Of a stretch of 64,000 bases of DNA, positions 26,368-35,833 are shown in pieces; position 1 is the first letter of the stretch; each line of letters begins with the position of its first letter. Under the pieces are notes generated by a model. That model ran no database searches, was not told the origin of the DNA, and saw only the letters and a program-made list of their open reading frames with translations. The translations under genes and the position numbers were made by a program. Source of the stretch: Mycobacterium simiae (GTDB taxonomy: Bacteria; Actinomycetota; Actinomycetes; Mycobacteriales; Mycobacteriaceae); contig NZ_AP022568.1 of the NCBI RefSeq assembly GCF_010727605.1, positions 4,774,001-4,838,000 on the forward strand, written 5' to 3'.

Positions 26368-28128
26368 ATGGCAGACGGAGCTACGCCGGCGCTGGGTCTG
26401 TCGGTTGGCGCCACGAACTTCGCCGCGGTCACCGCCGACCACGCGATCACCCGCAAGCCCGTCCTCACGCTCTACCGCGACCGTCTGCCCGAGATCGGCA
26501 TCCCGGCGGAAAACCCGCGGCTGGACCGGCCGGGCCTGGTCATCACCAATTTCGTCGACCGCGTCGGCGACCCGGTCGGTATCGTGGCGGCCGACGGGAC
26601 CGTGCACCACAGCGAGGTGCTGGCCGCCGACGGTCTGCGCGCTCTGGCCTACGCCGCCACCCAGGGGCGCCCGCTGCCGCCGGACGTCGCGGTCACCCAC
26701 CCCGCCCACTGGGGACCGGCCGCGATCGACGCGCTGGGCTCGGCCCTGAGCCGGGTGTCCGAATGGTCGAACGCGGTGACCTTGATTCCGGATGCGGCCG
26801 CGGCGCTGTTCGCCGCCCGGGCCAACCCCGGCATTCCGGCGCGCGGCACCGTGGCGGTGTGCGACTTCGGCGGCAGCGGCAGCAGCATCACGCTGATGGA
26901 CGCCGCGGGGGACTACCAACCATTGGCGCCGACGGTGCGCCATCCCGACTTCTCCGGCGATCTGATCGATCAGGCCCTGTTGACGACGGTGCTGGGCAAC
27001 CTGCCGAGCAGCGAGTCCTTCGACCCGTCCGGCACCTCGGCGATCGGCCCGCTGAACCGGCTGCGCACCGGATGCCGCAACGCCAAGGAGCAGCTCTCGT
27101 CCAGCACAGTCGCGACCCTCGGCGAGCAACTGCCGGGGCTGCCCGGCGACGTCCGGATCACCCGAAACGAGCTGGACGACGCGATCCGTCCGGCGCTGAC
27201 CGCGTTCCTGGCGCTGCTCGACGAAACCTTGGCGCGCAACGGTATTCGCGATCTTGTCGCGTTGGTGTCGGTGGGTGGTGGCGCGCATATTCCGGCGATC
27301 ACCACGGCGCTGTCGGGGCACCTGCGCGTTCCGGTCGTCACGACGCCGCGCCCGCACCTGGCCCCGGCCATCGGCGCGGCGTTGCGCGCGGCGCGTGGGC
27401 CGGGGGAGACCGGCGCGACCCAGTTGACCCCGGCGGCGGCCACGTCGGCGGCAGCGGCGATCGCGGTGGGAGACCGACAGGCGTTGCTGGCGCAGGCCCC
27501 GCCGTCGGCGCCCGTCTCCACTGCGATGCCGGCGCTGGCCTGGTCGGAGGCCGACGAGGAGTCGCGTTCCTTCCGTTTCGGCCGGTCCGGGTACACGTCG
27601 GCGCGCCCGGCGGTGAGCTTCGAGCAGCCCGACCGGCCGCAGCCCGAGGAAAAGAAAAAGCCGATCATTCCCTGGTATCGGATGCCGTCGATCCTGATCG
27701 TCGGTTCGGCTGTGGCGGTGCTGTTGGTGGCCATCGCGTTGGCGATCGGTCTGGCCGACGACAAACCGGCGACCACACCCAATTCGGGCGTGAACACGAC
27801 TCCCGCGTCCGCACCGCCGGCCGCCAGCCCGCAACCGTCGAGCCAGGCGCCGGTGTCGAGTCAGGCCGCGCCGGCACCGGCGGCACCACCGGCCGAAGCG
27901 CCGGCTCCTGCCGCGGTCGACGCCCCACCACCCGCGGATGCACCAGCGCCCGTCGACGCACCGCCGCCCCCGGACGCACCTGCCCCACCTCCAGTCCAGG
28001 TGCCACCTGCGCCTCCGGTGCCGCACGTGCCGGCGCCCGCGCCCCGAGTCCCGCCCATCCCGGCGATACCGCCCATTCCGCGCATCCCCGGAATCAGCCT
28101 GCCGATACCCGGCTTAGGCGGCCTCTAG
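26368..28128 (+). CDS. Hsp70-like ATPase-domain membrane protein with proline-rich tail (Rv2264c-type)
   Basis: 586 residues. The N-terminal 380 residues are an actin/Hsp70-type nucleotide-binding fold: LGLSVGATNFAAV (phosphate 1), VAVCDFGGSGSS (phosphate 2) and VALVSVGGGAHIPAI (adenosine loop). There is no substrate-binding domain. After a linker comes one transmembrane helix (about 447-470, ILIVGSAVAVLLVAIALAIG) and then a 110-residue Pro/Ala-rich external tail ending in repeated I-P-x-I-P. It matches what I recall of Rv2264c. Role unknown; possibly an envelope-spanning scaffold or sensor. Confidence 0.82.
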   Translation: MADGATPALGLSVGATNFAAVTADHAITRKPVLTLYRDRLPEIGIPAENPRLDRPGLVITNFVDRVGDPVGIVAADGTVHHSEVLAADGLRALAYAATQGRPLPPDVAVTHPAHWGPAAIDALGSALSRVSEWSNAVTLIPDAAAALFAARANPGIPARGTVAVCDFGGSGSSITLMDAAGDYQPLAPTVRHPDFSGDLIDQALLTTVLGNLPSSESFDPSGTSAIGPLNRLRTGCRNAKEQLSSSTVATLGEQLPGLPGDVRITRNELDDAIRPALTAFLALLDETLARNGIRDLVALVSVGGGAHIPAITTALSGHLRVPVVTTPRPHLAPAIGAALRAARGPGETGATQLTPAAATSAAAAIAVGDRQALLAQAPPSAPVSTAMPALAWSEADEESRSFRFGRSGYTSARPAVSFEQPDRPQPEEKKKPIIPWYRMPSILIVGSAVAVLLVAIALAIGLADDKPATTPNSGVNTTPASAPPAASPQPSSQAPVSSQAAPAPAAPPAEAPAPAAVDAPPPADAPAPVDAPPPPDAPAPPPVQVPPAPPVPHVPAPAPRVPPIPAIPPIPRIPGISLPIPGLGGL

Positions 28129-28139
28129 CCTCTGGCTCG

Positions 28140-28517
28140 TCAGCGCTTCTCGCCTTTGTTCTCCTCGGCGGCTACCTTTTTGAGTTCTTCGTTGAGGGCT
28201 TTGTCCTTGTCGATCTGTTCCTGGCGGTCCTTGTCGTCTTGCGAACTCTCGCCGGAATTTTCGTTGGCCGGGCCGTCATTGCTCTTCGGGTTACCGTCGT
28301 CGTCGAGCCAGTCGTTGACCGCCGTTCCCGAAACCGCGCCACCGGAGCCCGGTAACACCAAGGTGGGCCGCGACTCGTCGTAGGCGACCATCATCTCGGC
28401 GGCGGCCTGCTTGTCCTCCTCGGTGGGCTCCGGCTTCTCGGTCGGCTGCCCGTCCGACTTTCGATCCGTCTGCTGGTCGCGGTCCCGATCCGCTGATTTG
28501 TCGTCCTGCACGCTCAT
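28140..28517 (-). CDS. Acidic, charged small protein of unknown function
   Basis: 125 residues from the ATG at 28517, with a G-rich ribosome site (AAGGGGGTAG) and a perfect hairpin just upstream. The ends are highly charged and likely disordered (DDKSADRDRDQQTDRKSDG; ENSGESSQDDKDRQEQIDKD). The centre has a short conserved-looking core (AAEMMVAYDESRPTLVLPGS) followed by VSGTAVNDWLDDDG. No signal or membrane helix. I do not recognise the family. It converges with the Hsp70-like gene. Confidence 0.7.
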   Translation of the reverse strand: MSVQDDKSADRDRDQQTDRKSDGQPTEKPEPTEEDKQAAAEMMVAYDESRPTLVLPGSGGAVSGTAVNDWLDDDGNPKSNDGPANENSGESSQDDKDRQEQIDKDKALNEELKKVAAEENKGEKR

Positions 28518-28530
28518 GTAGCTACCCCCT

Positions 28531-28560
28531 TGCGAGTTGCAGTTTCGACTGCAACTCGCA
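28531..28560. repeat. Perfect 12-bp inverted repeat in the leader of the small acidic gene
   Basis: TGCGAGTTGCAG and its exact complement are separated by a 6-base loop (TTTCGA), ending 14 bp before the ATG at 28517 and directly next to the ribosome site. It could be an RNA hairpin controlling translation, or a dimeric operator. The remaining 106 bp up to 28666 show nothing else. Confidence 0.6.
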
Positions 28561-28666
28561 ACCGCATACCCGCTGCCGTGTCGTGCCGAAACTCGCGCCG
28601 CGCCCGGCATAGTGCGGGTGACCAGCGGTCACGGACGCTGATCGACGAAAAGTGTTGTGCCAGAGG

Positions 28667-29623
28667 CTAGTTAGCGGGCGGATAGCTGACGTGGGTGAGT
28701 TTCTCGGAGATCTCCCAGAGGCGTTGGCAGTCAGCGTCATTGCGGGCCGGCGCCGGCGTCTTGGCGACCCGTACCCCGCCACCGGCGAGCCCCATGAAAC
28801 CGCGTGGCCCATAGAACTCACCGCCTTCGGCTTGCGGCGTGACCGCCGCATACAGCGCCGGCAGAATCCCGTTGTCGATCTCCTGCCAGAGGAACGGCGT
28901 GAAACGCCACGACGCCTTGTACAGCCGCTCCATCAGCGCCGGCTTTTCGCGGCCGTACGAGGGTCCGCTGATCTGCAGGTTGGTCTTGGTCAGGCCGGGA
29001 TGCGCGGCGTTGGAGACGATGCCCCAGCCGGCCGCGCGGCTGCGCTTATCCAGCTCGCGGGCGAACATCAGCACCGCCAGCTTCGACTGGCCGTAGGCCG
29101 ACATGGCCGCGTAGGACTTTTCGAATTGCAGGTCGTCGAAGTGGATCCTGGCGCCCGTGCCGGCCGCGAGACTGCTCAACGAGACGACGCGGGGCCGCTG
29201 GGCGGCGCGCAGTAGCGGCAGCAGATGGCCGGTCAGCGCGAAGTGGCCGAGATGGTTGCTGCCGAACTGCAATTCGAAACCGTCGGCGGTGGTGTCGCGC
29301 TCCGGCGGCGTCATGACTCCGGCGTTGTTGATCAAGATGTCGATCGGCCGGCCCTCGGCGTTGAGCTGCTCACCCAGCGCGGCGACCGAGACCAGCGAGG
29401 ACAGGTCGAGGGATTTGATGGTCAGCTTGGCGTCGGGCACGCTGCGGCGGATGTCGTCGATCGCCGCCTCGCCCTTGGCCCGGTTGCGGATGGCCATCAC
29501 CACATCGGCGCCGGCCGCGGAAAGCCGTTTGGCCAGCCCGAAACCCAGCCCGCTGTTGGCGCCGGTGATGATCGCCAGCTTCCCGGACAGGTCTGGCACG
29601 GTGGCAACAAGGTCGTTGGACAT
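28667..29623 (-). CDS. Short-chain dehydrogenase/reductase (Rv2263-type)
   Basis: 318 residues from the ATG at 29623. SDR motifs: cofactor loop [14 protein letters not shown] in ILINNAGVM, Ser in [10 protein letters not shown], and the YxxxK pair in [10 protein letters not shown]. The C-terminal segment ([20 protein letters not shown]) is that of the protochlorophyllide-reductase-like/retinol dehydrogenase-like SDR group. Substrate unknown. Matches Rv2263 in length and relative position, as I recall it. Confidence 0.85.
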   Translation of the reverse strand: MSNDLVATVPDLSGKLAIITGANSGLGFGLAKRLSAAGADVVMAIRNRAKGEAAIDDIRRSVPDAKLTIKSLDLSSLVSVAALGEQLNAEGRPIDILINNAGVMTPPERDTTADGFELQFGSNHLGHFALTGHLLPLLRAAQRPRVVSLSSLAAGTGARIHFDDLQFEKSYAAMSAYGQSKLAVLMFARELDKRSRAAGWGIVSNAAHPGLTKTNLQISGPSYGREKPALMERLYKASWRFTPFLWQEIDNGILPALYAAVTPQAEGGEFYGPRGFMGLAGGGVRVAKTPAPARNDADCQRLWEISEKLTHVSYPPAN

Positions 29624-29680
29624 GGCTAACAGTGTGCTCTTTCGCTGGCTCACGGTCACTAGCGGTGACAAACTGCGTGC

Positions 29681-30406
29681 ATGCGAAGCAGGCGGCTGGC
29701 AAAGATGTCGCTGGTCGCTGCCGTTGTGGCGATGATTGTGGCGGTCGCCGGCTTCATCATCACTCTGGTGCTCAACGCCTTCTTTCTGGACAAGTACAAC
29801 GACTACGGCGAGGTGCCGATCCCGGGAGCGGGGAGCCTGTATCTGCCCGCTGGTGAGGTCACCGTCAGCCTGCACACGGTGGTGATCGGCGGGGCCGACG
29901 GGGGACTGCCCGTGCCGCCGCTGGGCGTGACCATTACCCCGCCCGACGGGGTGGCGCAGCCGACGATGACCGAAAGTATCGGCAGCACAACGACTGTCAA
30001 CAACGATGCACACGTGCGAGTGTGGGTGGCGCAGATCCCGGCGGCGGGCACCTACCACGTCACGACCGACGGACAGGTCAACGGCTACATCGCCCCGCGG
30101 TTGGCGTTCGGCCACTCGAGTTCCTACGGGTATCTGGTGTGGGTGTTCGTGGCGTTGTTCGTCGTGGGACTCGCCGACTCGATTTTGTCGGGCTGGTGGC
30201 TGGCCCGCACCCGGCGTCGGGCGGCCGCCGCGGTGGTTTCGCGCAGCTGGGGGGAACCGGCCATCTCGCTGTCGGGCGCGTACGAACCCACCGACGAGGG
30301 CGTCCGGCTGGAGCGACTCAAAACGTTGGCGGCCCTGCGAGATTCCGGAGCCCTCACCGAAGAGGAATTTCAGACCGAGAAGCGGCGGATCCTGGGCGGG
30401 CACTGA
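29681..30406 (+). CDS. Two-helix membrane protein with C-terminal SHOCT domain
   Basis: 241 residues. A transmembrane helix ([20 protein letters not shown]) precedes an external beta-rich domain of about 100 residues ([18 protein letters not shown]). A second helix ([20 protein letters not shown]) leads to a cytoplasmic tail ending in a SHOCT motif ([20 protein letters not shown]). SHOCT motifs are usually oligomerisation segments. Function unknown. It diverges from the SDR gene with 57 bp between starts. Confidence 0.78.
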   Translation: MRSRRLAKMSLVAAVVAMIVAVAGFIITLVLNAFFLDKYNDYGEVPIPGAGSLYLPAGEVTVSLHTVVIGGADGGLPVPPLGVTITPPDGVAQPTMTESIGSTTTVNNDAHVRVWVAQIPAAGTYHVTTDGQVNGYIAPRLAFGHSSSYGYLVWVFVALFVVGLADSILSGWWLARTRRRAAAAVVSRSWGEPAISLSGAYEPTDEGVRLERLKTLAALRDSGALTEEEFQTEKRRILGGH

Positions 30407-30496
30407 GCTCCGACACGGCATCCGCGAGCCCAAGATTCGCGACGAGGCGGGCGCTGAGCCCCGACCCGGGGGGCGCGCAGCAGCCGGAGCTCAGTG
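30401..30496. repeat. 12-bp inverted repeat spanning the two stop codons of convergent genes
   Basis: CACTGAGCTCCG at 30401-30412 and its exact complement at 30485-30496 enclose 72 bp. Each arm contains the His-stop codons of one gene (SHOCT protein and MBL protein). It might form the base of a long bidirectional terminator stem, or be coincidence helped by the shared end. Confidence 0.4.
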
Positions 30497-31114
30497 ACCG
30501 CGGGCGACCCACTCCTCGTAGTGGACGATCTCGTCACCGATCACGGTGCTGTCGCCGTGACCGGTGTGCACGATGGTCTCGGCGGGCAACTTGCCCAGCC
30601 GCTCGGAGATCGAGTGCAGGATCGTCGGGAAATCCGAGTATGACCGCCCCGTTGCGCCGGGACCGCCGGCGAACAGGGTATCGCCGCTGAACACCACACC
30701 GAGATCGTGCACATACCAGCACACCGATCCCGGGGAGTGCCCAGGAGTATGCAGCGCGGTGACCTCGGTGCCGTCGATCTTCAATGTGTCGCCGTCGGAT
30801 ACGGCACGAAAGTCGCTGTCCGGGTGCGTCATTCGCCACAAGACCTCGTCCGCGGGATGCAGCAGCACCGGTGCGTCGAGGGCCTTGCCGAGCTCGGGTG
30901 CCACCGTGACGTGGTCGTTGTGGCCGTGCGTGCACACCACCGCGACCACGTGGCGACCGCCCACCGCCTCGACGATCGGGCCCACCTGGTGGGCGGCGTC
31001 GAACACCACGACGTTGGAGTTGTCTCCGAACAGCCAGATGTTGTTATCGACTTCCCAACTGCCGCCATCGAGTTCGAAGGTGCCGTGCGTGACCACCCGA
31101 TCGATGTCGACCAT
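30491..31114 (-). CDS. Metallo-beta-lactamase-fold hydrolase (Rv2260-type)
   Basis: 207 residues. The metal-binding motif is CTHGHNDHV (HxHxDH), followed by a His in HTPGHSPGSVCW, an Asp in VFSGDTLFAGGPGATG and a late His in HTGHGDST. This is the glyoxalase II/persulfide dioxygenase-like MBL pattern. Its start overlaps the stop of mscR (ATGA), so the two are made together. It plausibly hydrolyses an S-acyl or S-formyl mycothiol produced by MscR (inference from coupling and fold). Confidence 0.88.
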   Translation of the reverse strand: MVDIDRVVTHGTFELDGGSWEVDNNIWLFGDNSNVVVFDAAHQVGPIVEAVGGRHVVAVVCTHGHNDHVTVAPELGKALDAPVLLHPADEVLWRMTHPDSDFRAVSDGDTLKIDGTEVTALHTPGHSPGSVCWYVHDLGVVFSGDTLFAGGPGATGRSYSDFPTILHSISERLGKLPAETIVHTGHGDSTVIGDEIVHYEEWVARGH

Positions 31115-32199
31115 CAGAGCATCACTACCGAACGCAATACCTTGCCGCCATGCATCTTCTCGAACGCCTCCTCGATGCCGTCTAGCCCAATCCGCTCCGA
31201 GACAAACTTCTCCAGCGGGAGGCGGCCCTGCAAATACAGGTCGATCAGCGTGGGGAAGTCACGTTCGGGCAGGCAGTCGCCGTACCACGACGACTTCAAC
31301 GAGCCACCGCGAGAAAAGAAGTCGACCAGCGGCATTTCCAGCTTCATGTCCGGTGTCGGCACTCCGACGAGCACCACGGTGCCGGCTAGGTCGCGGGCGT
31401 AGAAGGCCTGCCTCCAGGTTTCGGGCCGGCCGACCGCGTCGATCACGACGTCGACCCCGAAGCCTCCGGTCAGGTCCTGAATCGTTTCCACGACGTCGAA
31501 TTCGCGGGCATTGACAGTGTGGGTCGCCCCGAACTCACGCGCCCATTCCAACTTAGTGTTGTCGGTGTCGACCGCGATGATCCGGCGTGCACCCACCAAC
31601 GCGGCGCCCGCGATCGCGGCGTCGCCCACACCGCCGCAGCCGATCACGGCCACGGTGTCGTCGCGGGTGATCGCGCCGGTGTTGATCGCGGCGCCGATCC
31701 CAGCCATCACCCCGCAGCCCAGCAACCCGGCCACCGCCGGGTCGGCCTCGGAATTGACCTTGGTGCACTGTCCGGCGGCGACCAGCGTCTTGTCGGCGAA
31801 CGCCCCGATGCCCAACGCCGGGGTGAGTTCGGTGCCGTCGGTCAGCGTCATCTTCTGCGCGGCGTTGAACGTGTCGAAGCACAAGTGCGGCTTGCCGCGT
31901 TTGCAGGCTCGGCACTGACCGCACACCGCGCGCCAGTTCAGGATCACGAAGTCGCCCGGCGCAACGGAAGTCACGCCCGGCCCGACGGCCTCGACCGTGC
32001 CGGCGGCCTCATGACCGAGCAGGAACGGGTATTCGTCGTTGATGCCGCCCTCGCGGTAAGTGAGGTCGGTATGGCAGACCCCGCAAGCGATGACGTCGAC
32101 GAGGGCCTCGCCCGGGCCGGGCTCCGGCACCACGATGTCCACCAGCTCGACCGGTTCGCCCTTCTTGCGTGAAATCACACCGCGCACTGTCTGACTCAT
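31114..32199 (-). CDS. mscR: S-nitrosomycothiol reductase / mycothiol-dependent formaldehyde dehydrogenase MscR
   Basis: 361 residues from the ATG at 32199, the same length as I recall for Rv2259. Catalytic-zinc residues in [10 protein letters not shown] and [10 protein letters not shown], structural-zinc Cys in [19 protein letters not shown] loop in [20 protein letters not shown]. This class III ADH acts on the S-hydroxymethyl and S-nitroso adducts of mycothiol, removing formaldehyde and nitric oxide stress. It is the first gene of a two-gene operon with the MBL hydrolase. Confidence 0.9.
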   Translation of the reverse strand: MSQTVRGVISRKKGEPVELVDIVVPEPGPGEALVDVIACGVCHTDLTYREGGINDEYPFLLGHEAAGTVEAVGPGVTSVAPGDFVILNWRAVCGQCRACKRGKPHLCFDTFNAAQKMTLTDGTELTPALGIGAFADKTLVAAGQCTKVNSEADPAVAGLLGCGVMAGIGAAINTGAITRDDTVAVIGCGGVGDAAIAGAALVGARRIIAVDTDNTKLEWAREFGATHTVNAREFDVVETIQDLTGGFGVDVVIDAVGRPETWRQAFYARDLAGTVVLVGVPTPDMKLEMPLVDFFSRGGSLKSSWYGDCLPERDFPTLIDLYLQGRLPLEKFVSERIGLDGIEEAFEKMHGGKVLRSVVML

Positions 32200-32282
32200 G
32201 CGTTCAAACCTACGGTGTAGCCTCGCAGCCTGTGCGCGCCGGTGACGATTCAACGCGAAGCGATACGGGAGGAGCCGCGCAG

Positions 32283-33356
32283 GTGAGCGGAGCACCCGAC
32301 AGTCTGACGGAAACCACCGAGGAATTCACCGGCCGAATGGTCGCGGCCCTCGACGGCGCCAGTCTTGCGCTGCTGCTGAGCATTGGGCACCAGACCGGCC
32401 TGCTGGACACGATGGCCGGGCTGGGCGCGGCCACCAGTGCGCAGATCGCCGAGGCCGCGGGTCTCAACGAGCGGTACGTCCGGGAATGGCTCGGCGGCAT
32501 GACCACCGGGCACGTCGTCGACTACGACCCCGGTGCCGCAACCTACTTGCTGCCGGCCCACCGGGCCAGCGTGTTGACCAGGGCCGCCGGGCCCCACAAC
32601 CTTGCCGTGGTGGCACAGTTCATGCCGCTGCTCGGTGAGGTCGAGCAAAAGATCATCGACTGCTTCCGCGCGGGTGGCGGCCTTCCCTACAGCGAATATC
32701 CGCGCTTCCACGCGCTGATGGCCGAGGAAAGCGGCGCGGTGTACGACTCGTCTCTGGTCGACGTCGTGCTGCCGTTGGTGGACGGCCTCGTCGACCGGAT
32801 GCGCTCCGGAGTAGACGTTGCGGATTTCGGCTGCGGCAGCGGCCACGCCATCAACGTGATGGCGCAGGCTTTTCCGGCCAGCCGGTTCACCGGCATCGAC
32901 TTCTCCCAAGAGGCCATCGCGACCGGTGCCCGGGAGGCCGCGGCGCTCGGGCTGTCGAACGCGACCTTCGAAAGCCAGAATCTGACCGAGCTGAATTGGG
33001 CGTCGGTGTACGACGTGATCACCGTGTTCGACGCGATCCACGACCAGGCCCAGCCGGCCCGCGTGCTGGAAAACATCTACCGGGCGTTACGGCCGGGCGG
33101 GGTGCTGTTGATGGCCGACATCAAGGCATCGAGTCGGCTCGAAGACAACGTCGACGTCCCGATGAGCACCTACCTTTACACGACCTCGCTGATGCACTGC
33201 ATGACGGTGTCGCTGGCGCTGGACGGGGCGGGACTGGGCACGGTATGGGGCTCCCAGCTGGCCGTCCAGATGCTCGGCGAGGCCGGCTTCGGCGACGTAC
33301 GGGTGGCCGAGATCGAGTCCGACCCGATCAACAACTACTACATCGCTAGGAAGTGA
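32283..33356 (+). CDS. SAM-dependent methyltransferase with winged-helix N-terminus (Rv2258c-type)
   Basis: 357 residues from a GTG at 32283. It was chosen over earlier starts because GGAGGAG lies about 8 bp upstream and the length then fits Rv2258c. N-terminal winged helix ([20 protein letters not shown]), then the SAM-binding fold with [20 protein letters not shown] (motif I) and [12 protein letters not shown], and [10 protein letters not shown] as motif II. It probably methylates a small molecule; despite old regulator annotations no classical regulator features are seen. Divergent from mscR; its stop overlaps the next start. Confidence 0.85.
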   Translation: MSGAPDSLTETTEEFTGRMVAALDGASLALLLSIGHQTGLLDTMAGLGAATSAQIAEAAGLNERYVREWLGGMTTGHVVDYDPGAATYLLPAHRASVLTRAAGPHNLAVVAQFMPLLGEVEQKIIDCFRAGGGLPYSEYPRFHALMAEESGAVYDSSLVDVVLPLVDGLVDRMRSGVDVADFGCGSGHAINVMAQAFPASRFTGIDFSQEAIATGAREAAALGLSNATFESQNLTELNWASVYDVITVFDAIHDQAQPARVLENIYRALRPGGVLLMADIKASSRLEDNVDVPMSTYLYTTSLMHCMTVSLALDGAGLGTVWGSQLAVQMLGEAGFGDVRVAEIESDPINNYYIARK

Positions 33357-34177
33357 TGGCGGCCCTCGACCTGCTCGCCGATTGGCCTGTCGATAACGCC
33401 GCCGCCGCGGTGGTCGGCACCGCGGGAGTGCTGGCGACTTACGGCGACACCGAGCGGGTGTTCGCCCTGGCGTCGGTCACCAAACCTTTGGTGGCCCGCG
33501 CCGTGCAGGTCGCGATCGAAGAGGGCGCCGTCGACCTGGAAACCCCAGCCGGCCCGCCCGGCTCCACGGTGCGCCACCTGCTGGCGCATGCGTCGGGCCT
33601 GGCCATGGAGTCCGACAAGGTGCAGGCCCAACCCGGCACCCGGCGGATCTATTCGAACTACGGCTTCGGCGTGTTGGCCCACACCGTGGAGCGCGAGTCG
33701 GGCATCGAGTTCAGCCGCTACCTCGGCGAGGCGGTGTGCGAGCCGCTGGGCATGGCCGCTACCCGACTGGACGGCGGCGCACAACACGCCGGGTTCGGCG
33801 CGAGTTCAACGGTCGCGGACATGGCGGCATTCGCCGGCGACCTGCTGCGTCCGGCGACCGTCTCGCCCGAAACCCACGCCGAGGCGACGACCGTGCAATT
33901 TCCCGGTCTGGACGGCGTGCTGCCCGGCTACGGCATGCAGCGCCCCAACGACTGGGGGCTGGGCTTCGAGATTCGGGACTCCAAATCGCCGCACTGGACG
34001 GGGGCGCGGAATTCGGCGCGAACCTACGGCCATTTCGGCCAAGCGGGTGGTTTCATCTGGGCGGATCCCGACGCCGAGCTGGTGTTGGTGGCGCTGACGG
34101 ACCGCGATTTCGGCAAGTGGGCGCACGAGCCGTGGCGGGCGGTCGCCGACGCGGTGCTGCTCCAATACATCAAATAG
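33353..34177 (+). CDS. Serine beta-lactamase-fold hydrolase (Rv2257c-type)
   Basis: 274 residues; GTG at 33353 or ATG at 33356, overlapping the methyltransferase stop. Class C/penicillin-binding-like fold with SxxK in [10 protein letters not shown], YxN in [12 protein letters not shown], and the late motif region [20 protein letters not shown]. No signal peptide, so it is probably cytosolic; more likely an esterase or peptidase than a lactamase. Translational coupling suggests a shared pathway with the methyltransferase. Confidence 0.85.
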   Translation: MMAALDLLADWPVDNAAAAVVGTAGVLATYGDTERVFALASVTKPLVARAVQVAIEEGAVDLETPAGPPGSTVRHLLAHASGLAMESDKVQAQPGTRRIYSNYGFGVLAHTVERESGIEFSRYLGEAVCEPLGMAATRLDGGAQHAGFGASSTVADMAAFAGDLLRPATVSPETHAEATTVQFPGLDGVLPGYGMQRPNDWGLGFEIRDSKSPHWTGARNSARTYGHFGQAGGFIWADPDAELVLVALTDRDFGKWAHEPWRAVADAVLLQYIK

Positions 34178-34315
34178 GCATCGAGCACTAGCGCAACACG
34201 GGTATCACAAGGCACAATAGACCCGTACGAAACAAAACGTTCGAATAAGCATCCTGCTTTCGGTCCGCCAGGTCGTTGGGGAAGACGTCCCTCGTGGAAC
34301 CGAAGGAGCAGGTAG

Positions 34316-34828
34316 ATGCGTGCGTCGAATCAATTCGCCGACGTGACGGCTGGTGTGGTGTACGTGCATGCCTCGCCCGCGGCGGTATGCCCGCATGTCG
34401 AGTGGGCGTTGTCGTCGACCTTGCAGTCCAAGGCCAACCTGGTCTGGACACCGCAGCCGGCGATGCCGGGGCAACTGCGGGCGGTCACCAACTGGGTCGG
34501 TCCGGTGGGGACCGGCGCCCGGCTGGCCAACGCGCTGCGGTCGTGGTCGGTGCTGCGTTTCGAAGTCACCGAGGACCCGAGCCCCGGAGTCGACGGCCAT
34601 CGCTTCTGCCACACCCCGCAGTTGGGCCTGTGGAGCGGATCGATGAGCGCCAACGGAGACGTCATCGTCGGCGAGATGCGGCTGCGGGCCATGATGGCGC
34701 AGGGCGCCGACTACCTGGCCGCCGAACTCGACACGGTCCTGGGCACGGCCTGGGACGAGGCGCTCGAGGTGTACCGCGACGGCGGCGACGCCGGCGAAGT
34801 CACCTGGCTCAGCCGGGGCGTGGGCTAA
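34316..34828 (+). CDS. DUF3145 family protein (Rv2256c-type)
   Basis: 170 residues from the ATG at 34316 with GGAGCAGG upstream. The whole protein is one domain characteristic of actinobacteria (GVVYVHASPAAVCPHVEWAL, then TNWVGPVGTGARLANALRSW and FCHTPQLGLWSGSMSANGD). Function unknown. The gene has its own 138-bp upstream region, which holds a low-GC stretch (34215-34250) suitable for a promoter. Confidence 0.88.
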   Translation: MRASNQFADVTAGVVYVHASPAAVCPHVEWALSSTLQSKANLVWTPQPAMPGQLRAVTNWVGPVGTGARLANALRSWSVLRFEVTEDPSPGVDGHRFCHTPQLGLWSGSMSANGDVIVGEMRLRAMMAQGADYLAAELDTVLGTAWDEALEVYRDGGDAGEVTWLSRGVG

Positions 34829-34841
34829 CTTCGGACTAGAC

Positions 34842-34861
34842 CGCCGGCGGCCTGGCCGGCG
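34842..34861. terminator. Possible terminator hairpin between convergent genes
   Basis: CGCCGGC and GCCGGCG form a 7-bp GC stem with a 6-base loop, 14 bp after the DUF3145 stop and 49 bp before the diacylglycerol kinase stop. No T-tract follows, as is common in mycobacteria. Confidence 0.35.
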
Positions 34862-34909
34862 CTGCAGCGGCGCACGTCTGCCCAGCCGTCGTGCGTGTCG
34901 CCCCGGTCG

Positions 34910-35833
34910 TCACACCGTCCGCGGCCGCAGGATCTGCAGCGCCCCCGGCACCGCCGAGATCTCGGCGGGCAGCGGACAGGCGAAGTCGCCGTCGGCGTAG
35001 ACGTTGATGCCGGCGCATTCGACGTGAATCGTTTTCGCACGCGCGGTGCGCACCTCGTCGAGGTTGACGTGCGTGCCCTTGAGCACGGTGGGAAACAGGC
35101 GGACCAGTTTGGTGCGAGACGCGGTGTACACCATCGTGATATCGAGCAAACCGTCGGTGTAGTCGGCATTGGGACAGATCAGCAGGCCGCCGCCGTAGCT
35201 TCGGGTGTTGCCGAACGCCGCCAGCGTGATGTCGGCGTCGATCTCGGTGCTGCCGTCGAGCACCAGCCGAAACGGCAGCATCCGTAGCTGCGAGAGTTCG
35301 GCGAGCATCGCCGCGTAATAGCACAGCCTTCCGTGCGGCCAGGTCATCCGATTGGCGCGGTCAGTGACCAGGGAATCGAATCCCGTCGCCGCCACCGTGC
35401 CGAACCACTTGGCCACGCCGTTGCCGTCCACGATGCGGCCCAAGTCGATCGTCTGGGCCCAACCGTCCACGACGACGTCCGCGGCGGCCTCGGGAGCCTT
35501 TGTGGGAATACCGAATTCGCGGGCATGATCATTGCCGGTACCCGCCGGGATGATGCCCAGCGGAATGTCGGTGCCCGCCAACACCTGCAGCGCGTTGGAG
35601 ATGACGCCGTCGCCGCCGGTGGCGACCAGCGCGTCGGTGCCGCGTTCGATGGCGGCGGCGGCCAGATGACGGGCGTCGGCGGCGTCGTCGCCGATGATCT
35701 CGTTCACCTCCACGCCGCGGGCGTGCAGCCGGGCGATGGCGGCCTGCGCGGCATGGACGGCGGTGCCGTGACCGGACCGGGGATTGGTCAGCGCGGTCAC
35801 CTTGGCGATCTCGCGCTGGCGCGGCGGTGTCAC
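34910..35833 (-). CDS. Diacylglycerol/lipid kinase (Rv2252-type)
   Basis: 307 residues from a GTG at 35833. DAGK catalytic-domain motifs: TALTNPRSGHGTA, LVATGGDGVISNALQVL, IPAGTGNDHAREFGIP, and the C-terminal beta sandwich (VDGNGVAKWFGTVAATGFDS). It phosphorylates diacylglycerol to phosphatidic acid; in M. tuberculosis Rv2252 supports phosphatidylinositol mannoside synthesis, as I recall. Its start overlaps the stop of the upstream flavoprotein (GTGA), indicating coupled translation. Confidence 0.88.
   Translation of the reverse strand: MTPPRQREIAKVTALTNPRSGHGTAVHAAQAAIARLHARGVEVNEIIGDDAADARHLAAAAIERGTDALVATGGDGVISNALQVLAGTDIPLGIIPAGTGNDHAREFGIPTKAPEAAADVVVDGWAQTIDLGRIVDGNGVAKWFGTVAATGFDSLVTDRANRMTWPHGRLCYYAAMLAELSQLRMLPFRLVLDGSTEIDADITLAAFGNTRSYGGGLLICPNADYTDGLLDITMVYTASRTKLVRLFPTVLKGTHVNLDEVRTARAKTIHVECAGINVYADGDFACPLPAEISAVPGALQILRPRTV

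Noticed and set aside
27890..28110. Repetitive CCG/GCC-rich tract as tandem repeat element
   Set aside because: It encodes the Pro/Ala tail of the Hsp70-like protein in an intact frame.
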